Numbered from the stretch's first letter, positions 22,601 to 33,050 are shown. The stretch: 64,000 bases of DNA from Psococerastis gibbosa (GCA_963971405.1 OZ020488.1:9117261-9181260), one strand, 5' to 3'. Numbers and translations are program-made. The notes: generated from the letters alone by a model not told the origin.

Positions 22601-23509
22601 CCGTTATACGGCGCGTTTTAGATAAAACATCTTGAATTTTGTTTTCTTTATCTGCTGCGATTTTCCGCTTTTCACTGCCGCTTGCATATTCGCGTTTTCC
22701 CTTGTGACGATCCATTATTTCACTACGGAATCAAAAATAAAAATTGTAATAAATTAGTTTTTTCAGAACTCACTAGCCAGAGCCTAATTATCTAGTCCAC
22801 TTGTTCCTATTGCCCTACTTAAGATGAAATGTGCAGCCACGTGGTCACCACAAAATCGAATACATTTTATTTTTTATCCCCTTTTGTATAAAACATCTCA
22901 AAATTCCGAATCATGCGTCTTATAATATAACATTTTATGACATATAACATTTTAGACCAATGAATTTTATATTTATAACGTGCTCGATTTTGTGGCGACC
23001 ACGTGGCTGGGCACATTTCGTATTAAAATTAATAGGCTTACAAAGTTTTGATGCGTTCTGTGAATTGTGGTAAATGGGCGCAGAATACGAAAAATAAGGA
23101 CCTTATCTTATAAAGAACAACTATTAGGTACTTCCGCCTCTAATATAAGAATTAACTTATGCTACTTACCTTAACAATATACCAACCAGAAAGTGCTGAT
23201 AAAAGTAGTTTCAATTTAGAAATTTGATTTCAAATTTTCAATTTGTATTTAATGAAGCAAAACAATCGTGGTTTCAGAGCAGGAGTGGACATACTTCATT
23301 TTTTGTTAAATTTTTATCAAAAATGAGTCATTAATGCCACGATGCGTTCGAATTTCCCGCGAAAATTTAAAAAGTTATCTGTTTTGATTTTTTTTAATTT
23401 TTTCAATTTTTTATTTGTATTTTTTCGTTTTGTGGGGGCCCCATTTTTGTGGGGGCCCTGGGGCCCGGGCCCACAGTGCCCCATAGCCAAACCCGGCACT
23501 GGTTGCAAT
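19666..23509 (-). mobile_element. Apparently intact hAT transposon, 8-bp target duplication
   Basis: The body is 19674-23501 (3828 bp), flanked by GTTGCAAT at 19666-19673 and 23502-23509. Both ends start CAGTGCCGGGTTTGG as inverted repeats and continue into G/C-rich GGGGGCCC-type subterminal sequence. It encodes one two-exon transposase with no stop or frameshift that I can see. Left and right non-coding flanks are about 290 and 790 bases. Confidence 0.95.
19966..22715 (-). CDS. hAT transposase, ZMYM1/P52rIPK-like, intact with one intron
   Basis: Exons 22476-22715 and 19966-22272 join in phase 0 (donor GTAAGAG, acceptor TTTACTTGTAG), giving about 848 residues. Exon 1 is basic (MDRHKGKREYASGSEKRKIA). 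Around residues 165-220 is a TTF-type zinc-binding domain (LYCFYCKLLC ... WKHASERLKRHETTVTH). The DUF4371-like RNase-H core includes YYSVSVDSTTDEGHIDQMTV and RGQSYDNASAMSGEYSGL, then WVPCFNHSLNLV. The C-terminal hAT dimerisation region reads SGNISSERSFSVLKHIKNPR. This domain order is that of ZMYM1/P52rIPK-like hAT transposases. All conserved acidic positions I know of appear present. It may be a recently active enzyme that cuts and joins the ends of its own element. Confidence 0.9.
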
Positions 23510-24634
23510 AGTGTGTCGTTCTCAACTTCTGCCAACAAACAATGCATCAAACAAGATGAAGCAATTGTCAATCTTCCAAATCCAATATTGTACCTCCTCA
23601 CGTCTGTCGAAAATAGCCTATTTTTTGCGCCCAAAACCGATATGAAGGTGATTGCAATAATTGTCATTTTTGTTAAAAAAATAAATAAAAATAAAAAAAA
23701 TTAGGGCATCTGATGAACCTGAGAACTATTTCCTATGGCCCATTTCGGGTTTTAAATGGAAATTAAAAATGTGATGGGGGGGCAGTTGTGACTTGTAGTC
23801 TCCCCCTCCTTTTTCTTATTGCGACTCACCAGTAAGAAAGTGTTTTTTTGTGACCATATATCCACTCGTCAATTTTTAACTTGAAGAACAGTCATAAATG
23901 TCTTTCTACAAACACGCACATTTTGAATGTGGCCGCCTCGTTTTGTGAATAAATGGTATTGTACGGCTAATCCCTTATTAAATGTGCCGCCATCTTTCTT
24001 ATTCTTAATGCCTTAAAATGAAATTCTCTTGAGTAATCTTGTCGGTGGTTTCATAAAATAACTCCATGACTTTACGTATGTCTTGCATTGTCATTGTTGA
24101 GCATTTGAACACAGTTTTGCCAGTATGTAGGCCTACACATGTCGGAAAAGTTGGAACACTATTTTTCGAGTACCTGTAAAGAATATGAGTGGTCTAGAAG
24201 CAAAGTAAGCAAAGTCCGTTCCTGATTTTTTTTCAGGGGAGGCTAAAATCTATAAGAAAGCAACTACAACTCCAGAAAGTTTTATGAAAAGCTTAAAATT
24301 AAGCAAAAAATAATCCCAGGGATCCTGCTGAATTTAATTCGTAATCGCGTTCACGTAAGGGCCCTGTCTAATTTCAAAAATGGACTTACCAGTTTTTGCT
24401 TCTCACGCTGGACATTCCTGCATTTGCTTCTCACTCATTAGGGATATTGCAGCTTTTGCTTCTCACTGTCGAGGACTTTGCAGATTCTCTATTGGCAGTT
24501 TGTTGCAACAGTATGTTCCGCTTGCATGCTTGCATATGGGAAATGACGATGGTCTTGAAGTATCATCAGAATATCTGAAATAAATAACAAGTACCTGTCA
24601 CGTATAGGTAGGTAGGTTAGGTACCTAGGTAGGC
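23510..24634. other. Spacer with remnants right of the hAT
   Basis: 23510-23667 on the minus strand is the upstream side of the transposase-like fragment cut by the hAT. The rest is AT-rich with a GGTAGGTAGG-type run near 24607-24632. A short open stretch at 24380-24583 (plus) has no likeness that I know. Confidence 0.35.
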
Positions 24635-27612
24635 ATGTACAATAGGGTGGAGCGATAGGTATAGGGAAAAAACTTTTATTTTTTAAATTGTATTTAATAG
24701 TTAAAATAACGTGCCAAATGCTGCTAAAACCACGCTCGCAAAATATCGAGTCTCAAAAAAAAAATTTTGAGGTGCCCCAGGGGTCTCAAAGTTTTGAATT
24801 ATGTCATTTTTTTAAAAATTTAGCTATGTTTTTTCATATTTTTTTTATTTTTGTAAAAAAACAACCTTAAATTTTTCAGACACTGTATTCCTTCTTTGTT
24901 TCAAAGGATGGCATTTTTTGACGAGAGATAATTCGGCTGCGGATGAAGCCATCTCTTGCTGACTCTCCAACTACCGATTCTGATGCTTCAGTAACTAGTT
25001 TAACGCATCGTTCCACAGCCTGCGTATGACATGGAAGTTGGAGAATTTTTTTGAATCCTTTCTCCTTCATATTCACTGATTGAAGTAATTTATCCGTCGT
25101 CCAATTGCTCAAAAGTGGTGGCTCTGTAACTGTAGTGTCTCGCCAATATACCATATTAATGTAGTCAGTAGAACCAAAATTGAATTTCGGTTGTTTAAAT
25201 TCTCTGATTCTTTTATTGCTCCTTTGGTTAGTACGTGCTTTAATAATTCTCCGGTAAGCCAACTCCCGTATAGCTTTTCTGTCATCGACCAGCATTGCAA
25301 GCAAAATATTTTCGGGGTGCCCAAAATATCCATTTCGTTGTATTACAGGGTCAACAATTTTTTTTAGATCGTCACTTAAATAGCGACTTCGAACGATTGT
25401 CTCCATCAGATGTTTGGCACCTTCTGTGCATTTTGGCTTACATTTTATTGTAAACCACATGGGTCCATAGACCCTCATTATGAATTCAGCCAAAATGAAT
25501 AGGTTAGGGCATGGCGATATTGCCGCAATGTAGAGGCGCAAAATTCTATTTGCTGTCGTAAGCCACCGTGAGTGGTTCATTCTGCCAGGGTTTTTGTTAG
25601 CCAAACTGCTGGGGCAAGAACCTGAGCGCACAGCTTCAATTATTTCATGAAGATAGGCTTGGTCCGTGCTCAGGCCTTTTTTGTCAATGATTGGCATTGT
25701 TGTCGCAATAGGCAAAAATGCCACAACAGGAAGAGTTTCGCAAAATAACAGTGCCTTCCCAATGGGCCCAGAAAAACACTCTGGCCCAGTAGTGACGCCG
25801 TCAAGATGCTGCAGCAAGTGCCTCAACGGAAGTTCATTTGCATGAAGCATGCAAATGAGCCATTGCAATGATTTCCCGAGTGTTTGCTCCAATCCACGAA
25901 TGACACCGTTTTTGCAGCCTGTATTTATTACGGTACCATCGCACCCAACGGCTTTCAGTGAAGTCATACCACACGTCTTTTCTGGAAGACATTCAACAAT
26001 ATTTGACACAACTTTGGCGGCCTTGCTTGATTCTACAGAAACATGGCCAATATAAATTCCTCCAGGTTCACCAATAAGAGAATAATGTTCCTCGGCAACA
26101 GTCTTTCTATGGAATTTCCCTTCAATTTTCTCATTAACAAGAGTTTTATCTTTTCTACCATCAAAATACAAGCCAGTTATCATATGATTAGAACCATTGG
26201 CATCAGCCAAGTCACTACGCATCTTGGCTCTTTCTCGTCGAACTTTTGACCGATCAACCACTAGGCTCTGATCGCCTGGCGTTATAATTCCAAAGTCCTG
26301 CAAGACAGCCGATGCTAACATAGCGGCAGTTCTGTCGGAAACGCCAGTACGGTCACAGGTAATTGCGAGCGTAGGCATAGTAAGTCTCAAATCTTTTGGC
26401 AATGACAATGTTTTAGGAATAGGAATATTATCTTCTTCTGTGTAGCGTTGCTTTTTTACTGTGAAATTATCCCACGAATCTGCATTATTTTCTTCGTCAG
26501 TCGAATGAAATGGTAGTGGAGATGAGATTGGAGAACCTGTAAACTCCAGCTCTTCTTCAGAATATTCTAATCTCTTCCTTGCTGACCTTTTTCTCTTTCG
26601 GCTCTCTAATCTGACGGATGACATGTCTACTGTGCCAATAATCATGTTTCGGGCTGTTCTTTGGTCAATAAGAAACGTCCACTCAGGTTTAGGGACTTTT
26701 AAAGCTTTAGGGCACAAACAACTTTCAAAACACACACATTTGCAATAGGAAATATCAAAAAGTTTGCGTGAACCGTCCGTAAATTTATTCAGGCGTTTCA
26801 AGTAATTATTATTGGTTTTTCTAGTTTTATACGGCTTTAATAAGTTCCGATAATTGTTGTGATAGGTACGAATCAACTGCAAAACTCGTGTGCGTGTTAC
26901 CGTGGGCAGAGATGCGTTATTCCAAATCTTTTCTATCTTTTCCGCCAAATTCACTGCTATTTCCCCAATTGTTGGCTCTTTTGATGACGTTTTCGGTTTA
27001 AGTTCATATTTGATCCACAAATAACCCTTCATGACATCAAAATATGTTGGCAACTGCAGTGGGTTCAATTCACATGGAAACCCAAAAACTGGGCAATTAA
27101 TTTGCTGACGTGTCCTTGAGTTCATTTTAGGTTAAACAGCCTGCAACAAAAATTAGCCCGAATTTCATAATTGAATTATAAAAAATGTAATTAAGGTATA
27201 TTATGCCTAACTATATTATATAAAGCTGTATTACACAAATATATCTATTAACGCACCATATGCCGTATGCATGCAAATTAAAATAAAAAATAAGGCTTAC
27301 CTTAAAATTAATATTAATTTCATGATCAAATATGGACGATCACCGCTTGCTTGTACAGGTAGAACAATTCGTTCTGCACATAGTGCCAACCTAAGTATGC
27401 AAAAAAATGGCGCCAGAATATTTTTTTCGACTTCATAGAAAGGCCCATTTTTGAAGAAATTTCAAAACTTTGGGCACCCTGGGGCACCTCTTAAAATTTT
27501 TTGAATGATAAAAAAATTGACGTGTGGTCTTCGGGTAAGGTATCGCACTGTTTGGTAACTATTAAATAAAAAAATAAAAAATAAAGGTTTTTCGCTCCAC
27601 CCTAATGTACAG
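24635..27612 (-). mobile_element. TIR transposon of unassigned superfamily, about 8-bp target duplication
   Basis: The body is 24643-27604 (2962 bp). Ends are TAGGGTGGAGCGA and its complement TCGCTCCACCCTA. The flanks ATGTACAA (24635-24642) and ATGTACAG (27605-27612) agree at 7 of 8 bases. Inverted similarity extends patchily inward for about 170 bases (GAGGTGCCCCAGG near 24768, CCTGGGGCACCTC near 27478). One long gene fills the middle. Confidence 0.85.
24876..27125 (-). CDS. Putative transposase of unassigned DDE-like family, 749 residues
   Basis: A single uninterrupted frame, read from ATG 27125. An N-terminal cysteine cluster (YCKCVCFESCLC, about residues 127-138) may bind zinc. A basic acidic spacer follows (RKRKRSARKRLEYSEEELEF). 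The core has MPTLAITCDRTGVSDRTAAM, IGHVSVESSKAAKVV, KAVGCDGTVINTGCKNGVIR and a CxxH-type LICMLHANELPLRHLL. The last two resemble the second catalytic Asp and the C/H insertion of RNase-H-like transposases such as hAT and MULE. The C terminus is conserved-looking: LPCHTQAVERCVKLVTEASE. The TIR ends and duplicated target say it is the element's transposase. Which superfamily it belongs to I cannot say from sequence alone. The intact frame suggests a young copy. Confidence 0.75.
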   Translation of the reverse strand: MNSRTRQQINCPVFGFPCELNPLQLPTYFDVMKGYLWIKYELKPKTSSKEPTIGEIAVNLAEKIEKIWNNASLPTVTRTRVLQLIRTYHNNYRNLLKPYKTRKTNNNYLKRLNKFTDGSRKLFDISYCKCVCFESCLCPKALKVPKPEWTFLIDQRTARNMIIGTVDMSSVRLESRKRKRSARKRLEYSEEELEFTGSPISSPLPFHSTDEENNADSWDNFTVKKQRYTEEDNIPIPKTLSLPKDLRLTMPTLAITCDRTGVSDRTAAMLASAVLQDFGIITPGDQSLVVDRSKVRRERAKMRSDLADANGSNHMITGLYFDGRKDKTLVNEKIEGKFHRKTVAEEHYSLIGEPGGIYIGHVSVESSKAAKVVSNIVECLPEKTCGMTSLKAVGCDGTVINTGCKNGVIRGLEQTLGKSLQWLICMLHANELPLRHLLQHLDGVTTGPECFSGPIGKALLFCETLPVVAFLPIATTMPIIDKKGLSTDQAYLHEIIEAVRSGSCPSSLANKNPGRMNHSRWLTTANRILRLYIAAISPCPNLFILAEFIMRVYGPMWFTIKCKPKCTEGAKHLMETIVRSRYLSDDLKKIVDPVIQRNGYFGHPENILLAMLVDDRKAIRELAYRRIIKARTNQRSNKRIREFKQPKFNFGSTDYINMVYWRDTTVTEPPLLSNWTTDKLLQSVNMKEKGFKKILQLPCHTQAVERCVKLVTEASESVVGESARDGFIRSRIISRQKMPSFETKKEYSV

Positions 27613-28200
27613 TATGTACTAATAGGCTATACTCGAACAAAACAATTAAATGAGGCATTTAGACTGACTACTCATTGACCAACTTATTGTATCTGACGAT
27701 TTCAAGAAATCGACAACAACAACAATTCATCTTTTTATTCTTAAAAACAAACACTTTCCAGCCTGAGGAGTCACCAGATTAGCTGACTATTAGCCTAATT
27801 TTATTATGAACTAATGTCAGTAACCTAGGTACACCAAAAGACAAATAATAGTTTTAAAAACTAACTTCAGTTTCTTGGCAACATTCCTCTTCCATAGATG
27901 CGGCCTTTGAATCCGTTTTCGAGCCAGAAATCTGGAATTCCAAGGTGCGCAATATTCGGGGCCTCTTACTTTAAAATGTTCTGGGAGCACTTAATTATTT
28001 CCACGAAGTTGCAAGCGCCTGATACCATGTTGAGGGGTGGAAAGTGCTTTTTCCCCAGAAGCAAGTGGTCATGAATTTGACAGGATGACGTAGTTCAAAA
28101 GGGTGGCCTACTGTGTTTATTCATTGTAGACAATGTTAATTCAACAATTTGGCGCAAATATAGATTTAGTTTCTAGTTTTTGCACTGATTTATTATAGGA
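27613..28200. other. AT-rich spacer
   Basis: No open frame, repeat or RNA gene seen. Confidence 0.4.
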
Positions 28201-28216
28201 TCGGAAGTTGACTCTA

Positions 28217-29331
28217 CGAGTAGACGGTGCAGTCCATAATCACATCATACTTGCCGTCTTCAATTTCCTGGGAATCCCAAAAGTCAACTTCCTTCATTGC
28301 CACATTTGTGCCATTTTTATGGAATATTTTATTGGCTGATTATTCTCTAATGGAAAAGAAAACAGCCAAACCTCTTAACTCTTTTCTCGATTCACATAGT
28401 CATCAAAAACTGATCAGTTTGGTTCAGAAATGTCTTGGCATAAGGTTTAAAATTCTGACGGGTAGTTACGAAGCGATATGACAGGAGGAATTGATATCTA
28501 GTAGTGACCTCTAGATATCTATGACTACCATGAAATACTTAACTGGCTGATTGTTCTCTAATGGAAAAGAAAGCATCCAAACTTCCTTAGGAGGGTTCCT
28601 CTGATCGACATTGGTTTTTTCAAGTGTTCAGAAAATTTATTAACGATGGTGCGGACAGCGTCCGGCCCCTCAATAAAATTTTCAGTCCTTTCTTTTGCGA
28701 ACAGGTACTGATTTTGAGGTATCACCCCACACGACAGTCTCAGCTCATTCAATTTGTGAATGGCCTTGACGAGCAGGGGCGGGAGTATTGTGGTGACTCT
28801 CTTTCCCCGGGCCTTCTTTCCTTTATGGACGATTACTTTTACATTTGAGAGCGCTTCCAGCTCGTCGGCCTCAATCAAATCGGACACATTTTCGTCCGTT
28901 CTCTTTACGTCCCGGAGAACATCATCCATCAACATTTTGTCTGTTTCTCCCGCCCTCCGACGGTTAAAAGTAATAGCCCTGACAAGCACGCAACGCGCCA
29001 ATTCTTGCCAATTTTTCTTGAAACCAGGCTTTATATTTTCAATTAATTTAATAATTTTGTTTTCTAAAAGATTTTTAAGCTTTGCGATGTCTTCGCTTAA
29101 CGGCAGAACTACCCTTTTTTTGGCTTTCTGATCATCTATGGCCATGTGGGTTTTGGGTGTCCCGTCAGTCGCCTTCAAAGAGTTTCAAAAAATTGCTTGT
29201 TTCTTCTATTATTTGTTTGTTACGTTCCACAAGCGCTTTTTTCTCTAAAACCTTTCTTAATAAAAGCAGATTTTCACCAGTTCTAAGAATTACGCTGGGG
29301 TGATTGAAATTGTCCATAGTGGCAGCAGCTG
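28217..29331 (-). pseudogene. Tyrosine-recombinase-like gene fragment, frameshifted
   Basis: Read from a splice acceptor near 29331 (TTTCTTTTCCAG). It opens ATMDNFNHPSVILRTGENLL, shifts frame near 29175, and continues with DIAKLKNLLENKIIKLIENI and ELARCVLVRAITFNRRRAGE. The RRAGE corresponds to the first catalytic Arg region of tyrosine recombinases. Later come RGKRVTTILPPLLVKAIHKL and KPMSIRGTLLRKF, then it breaks. A coding-like tail lies at 28217-28330 (KEVDFWDSQEIEDGKYDV). The expected HxxR and Tyr box are missing. A 48-base segment (CTGATTATTCTCTAATGGAA) occurs at both 28338 and 28547, showing a duplication. Crypton-like or a related animal recombinase gene is the best guess. Confidence 0.45.
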
Positions 29332-30099
29332 GAAAAGAAATTACGAATTAGTTTGGTTAGTACTTAACACTAAGAAAGACGGAAATTGGATATTCTACGT
29401 TCGCCGTTCAGCGCTTGCTGGCTGAAGGGCTTTATGAAGTCTGGTCTCAAAGAGAATGCTTCGTCTCCAATGAAGACGTACGGTAGCATTGTTGTTTGGC
29501 CACTACCTCTGGTTGCGGTATGTTTAATGTGCCATTTTCTAATTTCCTGAATACATTTGTGTTTCTGATAGCGCCGCCATCGGAAATTCTTCCATTAACA
29601 CCACATTCAGCCCTGCAAAAAAAAAAAAAAAAAATGTATATACTATCTACTGTACATAAATACATACTTTCAGCCAACCTCCGTCCATCAGCACAGGCAT
29701 ACCTTTCAAGTGGGGGCAACGATCTCTTTTGGTACGGTACTAAAGATTATTATCATTAAACTAGTGATTTTCCTACCAAACGATTTCGTAGTTAGCGTCA
29801 GCGCATGCCATTAGAACAACGCTATGGAACCCTTTATAGTTGTAGTAGAAAGATCCTCTGGCTGCAGGAGGTATGATGCGTATATGCTTCCCGTCCACTG
29901 CACCAAGGCAGTGAGGAAAATGCGATTTCTTAGCGAAGTCAGCCGCAATTCCTTTCCAATCTCCCTCTGTTTGGGGCATCTAGAAAGAAGAGATGCAGTA
30001 ACTTATTTGCTGGTAGGTATTTTTATTGAGAAATTTTCAAGAGAGCAATTACCTGAGATAGGAAATTGATTGCTGATGGCTTATAGTAAAATGAAGAAC

Positions 30100-30180
30100 C
30101 AGTAGAATCCGGGCTGATGGACCGTGGTCGAAATGGAAGCGAACTTCCAACGGCCCATCAGCCCGGATTCTACTGGTACT
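30100..30180. repeat. Short palindrome in a Harbinger intron
   Basis: CCAGTAGAATCCGGGCTGAT at about 30100-30120 is repeated in inverted form at 30158-30178, around a loop of about 37 bases. Possibly a foldback MITE or part of the SINE-like unit to the right. Confidence 0.6.
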
Positions 30181-30254
30181 TCATTCGACTCCGGCCATGA
30201 AAGCCTTTGCTGTTACATCGCTTATAGTAAACTTATTATGAGCTCTCACCTTAC

Positions 30255-30428
30255 CGAAATTAGAGAAACTAGAAAAATCCGGGCATGGCGGGATTCGAAC
30301 ACACGGTCTATGCCTGAACGGCGCATCGTTTTAACAGCTGGACAACAAGCTGCACGATGCCCCAGGAAGGCATAGATCGTGGGTTCGAATCTCGCCATGC
30401 CCAGATTTTTCTAGTTTCTCGAATTTCG
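30255..30428. repeat. Palindromic tRNA-like (SINE-type) repeat
   Basis: Two arms of about 60 bases (30255-30314 and 30368-30428) are inverted copies. Each carries a pol III B-box-like GTTCGAATC facing outward (minus strand at 30290-30299, plus strand at 30382-30391) and a GGGCATGGCG acceptor-like stretch. The minus-strand reading from about 30364 to 30278 can form an acceptor stem (GGGCAT with ATGCCC), but the anticodon arm is irregular. It is more like a head-to-head tRNA-derived SINE than a working tRNA gene. Confidence 0.6.
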
Positions 30429-31149
30429 TTTATAAAGAGGAGGTTGCCTCTTCAACCAAAGTTCATTTAATGTCAATATTATGGGGTAGGTAACATAATG
30501 CTAGAATATATTGAGCTCTCACCTTCATGTAATCGTTTTTCCTAAGCTCCGAAATTATTGCCCGACAAGTCTCTGGTATGATTTTGCCCAGTGCAGAAGC
30601 TGATATCGCGGTGGGATATTGTAGATCATTAATGCTCACCCCACTAGCCAAAAAACGCAGTGTTGCCGATAATCACTCATGAGCCGATATACTTTCCCTC
30701 ATGTTCGTGTCTTGTTTTTGAATCAGCGGTGAAACCATGGCAAGAAGCTCCTGGTATCCTTCCATTGAAATTTTCATATAATAATATAATTTCAATAATT
30801 GTAGCTCCTTAATGAGTCTTCCATGAGAGTAATCGCACCGATTTAGTAAAAATCGCGATTTAACCCATGACCTACCCTGTCTTTGCTCTTGTTCGAGCTT
30901 CATCTGTAAAATTAGGAGCATTGCTGCAAATATAGTTTTTTTTTCTTCTTCCTTTAGGTCTAGGCATGTTATTAAAAAAATAGCTTTGCACTGCACTTTT
31001 TAAGCAAAAATAACAATAACAAAAATGGCGGATTAACGATTTAACGTCGGGAAAAACGCATCGTGTATTGTACCCTTCCCTGCGTTAAAACTGTGCGTTT
31101 TGACCTTGGAAAAACGCACCTAGAACCCTTGGGAAAAATGCACCGTGTC

Positions 31150-32230
31150 CAGAGAGCCTTAAACGTCCTTCTGTAGCATTTCATTTAACGGGGCAGCAAT
31201 AGACGATAATCTAGGTCTAAATTTTCGGAAGTAAGACATTAGAGACAAAAATCCACGTAGACGTTTAATAGTGGTGGAGCGAGGGAATTCGGCAACCGCC
31301 TTAATTTTTTATTCACTCACGCGAATCTTTTTTTCCTTAACAATCATACCCAAAAATTCAGTGTACTGGGCTAAAAAGGTAAATTTCGCAAAATTCGGGC
31401 GAAGTTTATTAATTTCTAAACAAGTGAAAACAGCATTTAAATTACGTTTGTGAGAGGCATAATCTGAACCAACTATACCTATATCGTCAATAAAAACTCA
31501 ACACAAATACCCGCATCGATGAGTTCACCTAGAACTTTTTTCATCATTACTTGGAAAACCATAGGAGCTTGCGAGACACCATAAGGCATACGTTTCATCT
31601 TGAAAACGCTGGCACCTTGAACGACAATAGCCAATTTTCGCGAAGTTTCTTCGTCGGCACGAGGAACCTGAGGGAAGCCCTGACTGAGCCAGGTGAACCT
31701 TGCTGATAACTGCTGCATCCACGAAAGTTGCAAAAGGATGTGAAAGTAAATGCAGGCCGGAAACATGGCTCGCCTGATTTGCTTAATGCCAGTTAAAAGA
31801 CACAGATTTGCAAGCATAGGTACTGGTCAAGGCTCTTGCTTCTGTGTCAATTTTCGCGATGTTTCTTCGTCGGCACGAGGAACCTGAAGGAAGCCCTGAG
31901 CCATGTCAACCTTGCTGATAACTGCTGCATCCACGAAAGTTGCAAAAGGATGTGAAAGTAAATGCAGGCCGGAAACATGGCTCGCCTGATTTGCTTAATG
32001 CCAGTTAAAATGCACGGATTTTCAAGCACACTGGTCAAGGCTCTTGCTTCTGTGTCAATTTCGCGATGTTTCTTCGTCGGCACGAGGAACCTGAAGGAAG
32101 CCCTGAGCCAGGTCAACCTTGCTTATAACTGCTGCAGGCCGGAAACATGGCTCGCCTGATTTGCGTAATGCCAGTTAAAAGACACAGATTTTCAAGCATA
32201 CTGGTCAAGGCTCTTGCTTCTGTGTGCGGT
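31150..32230 (-). pseudogene. Ty3/gypsy reverse transcriptase fragment with internal triplication
   Basis: From about 31500 to 31150 the minus strand reads LRPNFAKFTFLAQYTEFLGM and then LRGFLSLMSYFRKF, the end of a gypsy-type reverse transcriptase. From 31700 to 31480 it reads DAAVISKVHLAQSGL/VPRADEETSRKLA and KRMPYGVSQAPMVFQVMMKK, leading to the IDDI catalytic region. The stretch around the AAVISKV motif is present three times in tandem (see repeat entry), so no frame is whole. A dead fragment. Confidence 0.8.
31640..32230. repeat. Tandem triplication, unit about 210 bp, inside a gypsy fragment
   Basis: The word TTCTTCGTCGGCACGAGG occurs at about 31647, 31863 and 32072, followed each time by the same order of sequence (AACCTGA..GGAAGCCCTGA, then GGCCGGAAACATGGCTCGCC, then CAAGGCTCTTGCTTCTGTGT). 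Spacing is about 210-216 bases. The third unit has lost an internal part of about 50 bases. Confidence 0.85.
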
Positions 32231-33050
32231 TTTCCTGCAATCGCGGAGCAGACTTCGGTAATATGGGGAAGCTGCTTCTCTATAGCAAGACGCCATTTTT
32301 CTTGAAACTTCGTATTCTTTTCCCTGCTAAGCATAATGCAGTTCGTGAGCGGTCCTAGTGATCGAGGAAGGCTCCCCTTGTGGGGTGGTGTGAAGGTGAT
32401 CCCATCTAGGAGCCCGTGGTGCGCAGGACAGAGACCATTTTCTGAAACAGAAGCATACTGTGTGGTGATTGCACCGTTTACATTGGACTTCCCCACCACA
32501 TACGTAGCTACACCCATCCTCATCTTGTCCCTCCCTGGTGTGGCTATCACTTCTTTACGTTCAATGTTGCCAAAGACTCTATCCGGAGGTAGGGAAGAAT
32601 GCCCGCGGACTGGGAATACCAGTTCCACTGTTTTTACTGGAACTGGGGCCTTCTTAAGCACATTGAAATGACACTTCTGTTTTTATTCTGACCTTCGCAT
32701 CCATCTGAGGCTAGACGCACAATCTGAACTCTTTTAAAATCCGTATTGCTTAGGTGATGGAATATGGCAGAGGCCACTTGGTTTGAACCCTTCCTTCCCA
32801 TATTGGTCCTCAGTCCAGCAGTAGCTAAAACAAATGTCCCGAGACAATGGGGCTTTTGAATCCCCTACAACCACAGTGAAGTCGTGTAAATTCAATTGTC
32901 TACTATAATAAGCCGCTTGATCTGGGACCTTTGGTAAAGGAAGATTTTTTTCTCCAGGTCAAAGGACATAGTAATAAGACCGTTTCGTTTTTCCTTCAGT
33001 AGCTGAAAGCTCTGGCTTGTAGCTTGTATATACGTTTTGCAATCATGAGG
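32230..33050 (-). pseudogene. C-terminal part of an uncharacterised DDE-type mobile gene
   Basis: From about 32870 to 32660 the minus strand reads TFVLATAGLRTNMGRKGSNQ and LASDGCEGQNKNRSVISM. After a frame change come VELVFPVRGHSSLPPDRVFG and IERKEVIATPGRDK (32620-32540). The order QNKN ... FPxxGHSxLPPDRVFGxIE is one I associate with a recurrent arthropod mobile-gene family of unknown name. It fuses directly to the gypsy triplication at about 32230. The N-terminal module at 19315 may be from another copy of this family, but this is uncertain. Confidence 0.5.

Larger units (their letters stand above)
29366..30996 (-). pseudogene. PIF/Harbinger transposase, broken and C-truncated
   Basis: Three exons can be followed. 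The first (about 30996-30523) has an N-terminal helix-rich part with SMEGYQELLAMVSPLIQKQD, an in-frame TGA near 30680, then LRFLASGVSINDLQYPTAIS and IPETCRAIISELRKNDYMK. The second (29979-29777) has KSHFPHCLGAVDGKHIRIIP (first catalytic Asp region) and YNYKGFHSVVLMACADANYE. The third (29612-29366) has GRISDGGAIRNTNVFRKL, a frameshift near 29500, and YVFIGDEAFSLRPDFIKPF with the last catalytic acidic residues. It ends at NGERRISNFRLS, where the family normally continues with RARRVVENAFG. The product would resemble HARBI1. The stop, frameshift and missing tail make it dead. Confidence 0.9.

Noticed and set aside
23317-23700. Open frames on both strands over the right end of the intact hAT
   Set aside because: They run through the GC-rich terminal repeat into flanking DNA and are by-products of its composition.
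30278-30405. Possible functional tRNA gene within the palindrome
   Set aside because: An acceptor stem can be drawn, but the anticodon arm is irregular and the whole block is an inverted duplication.
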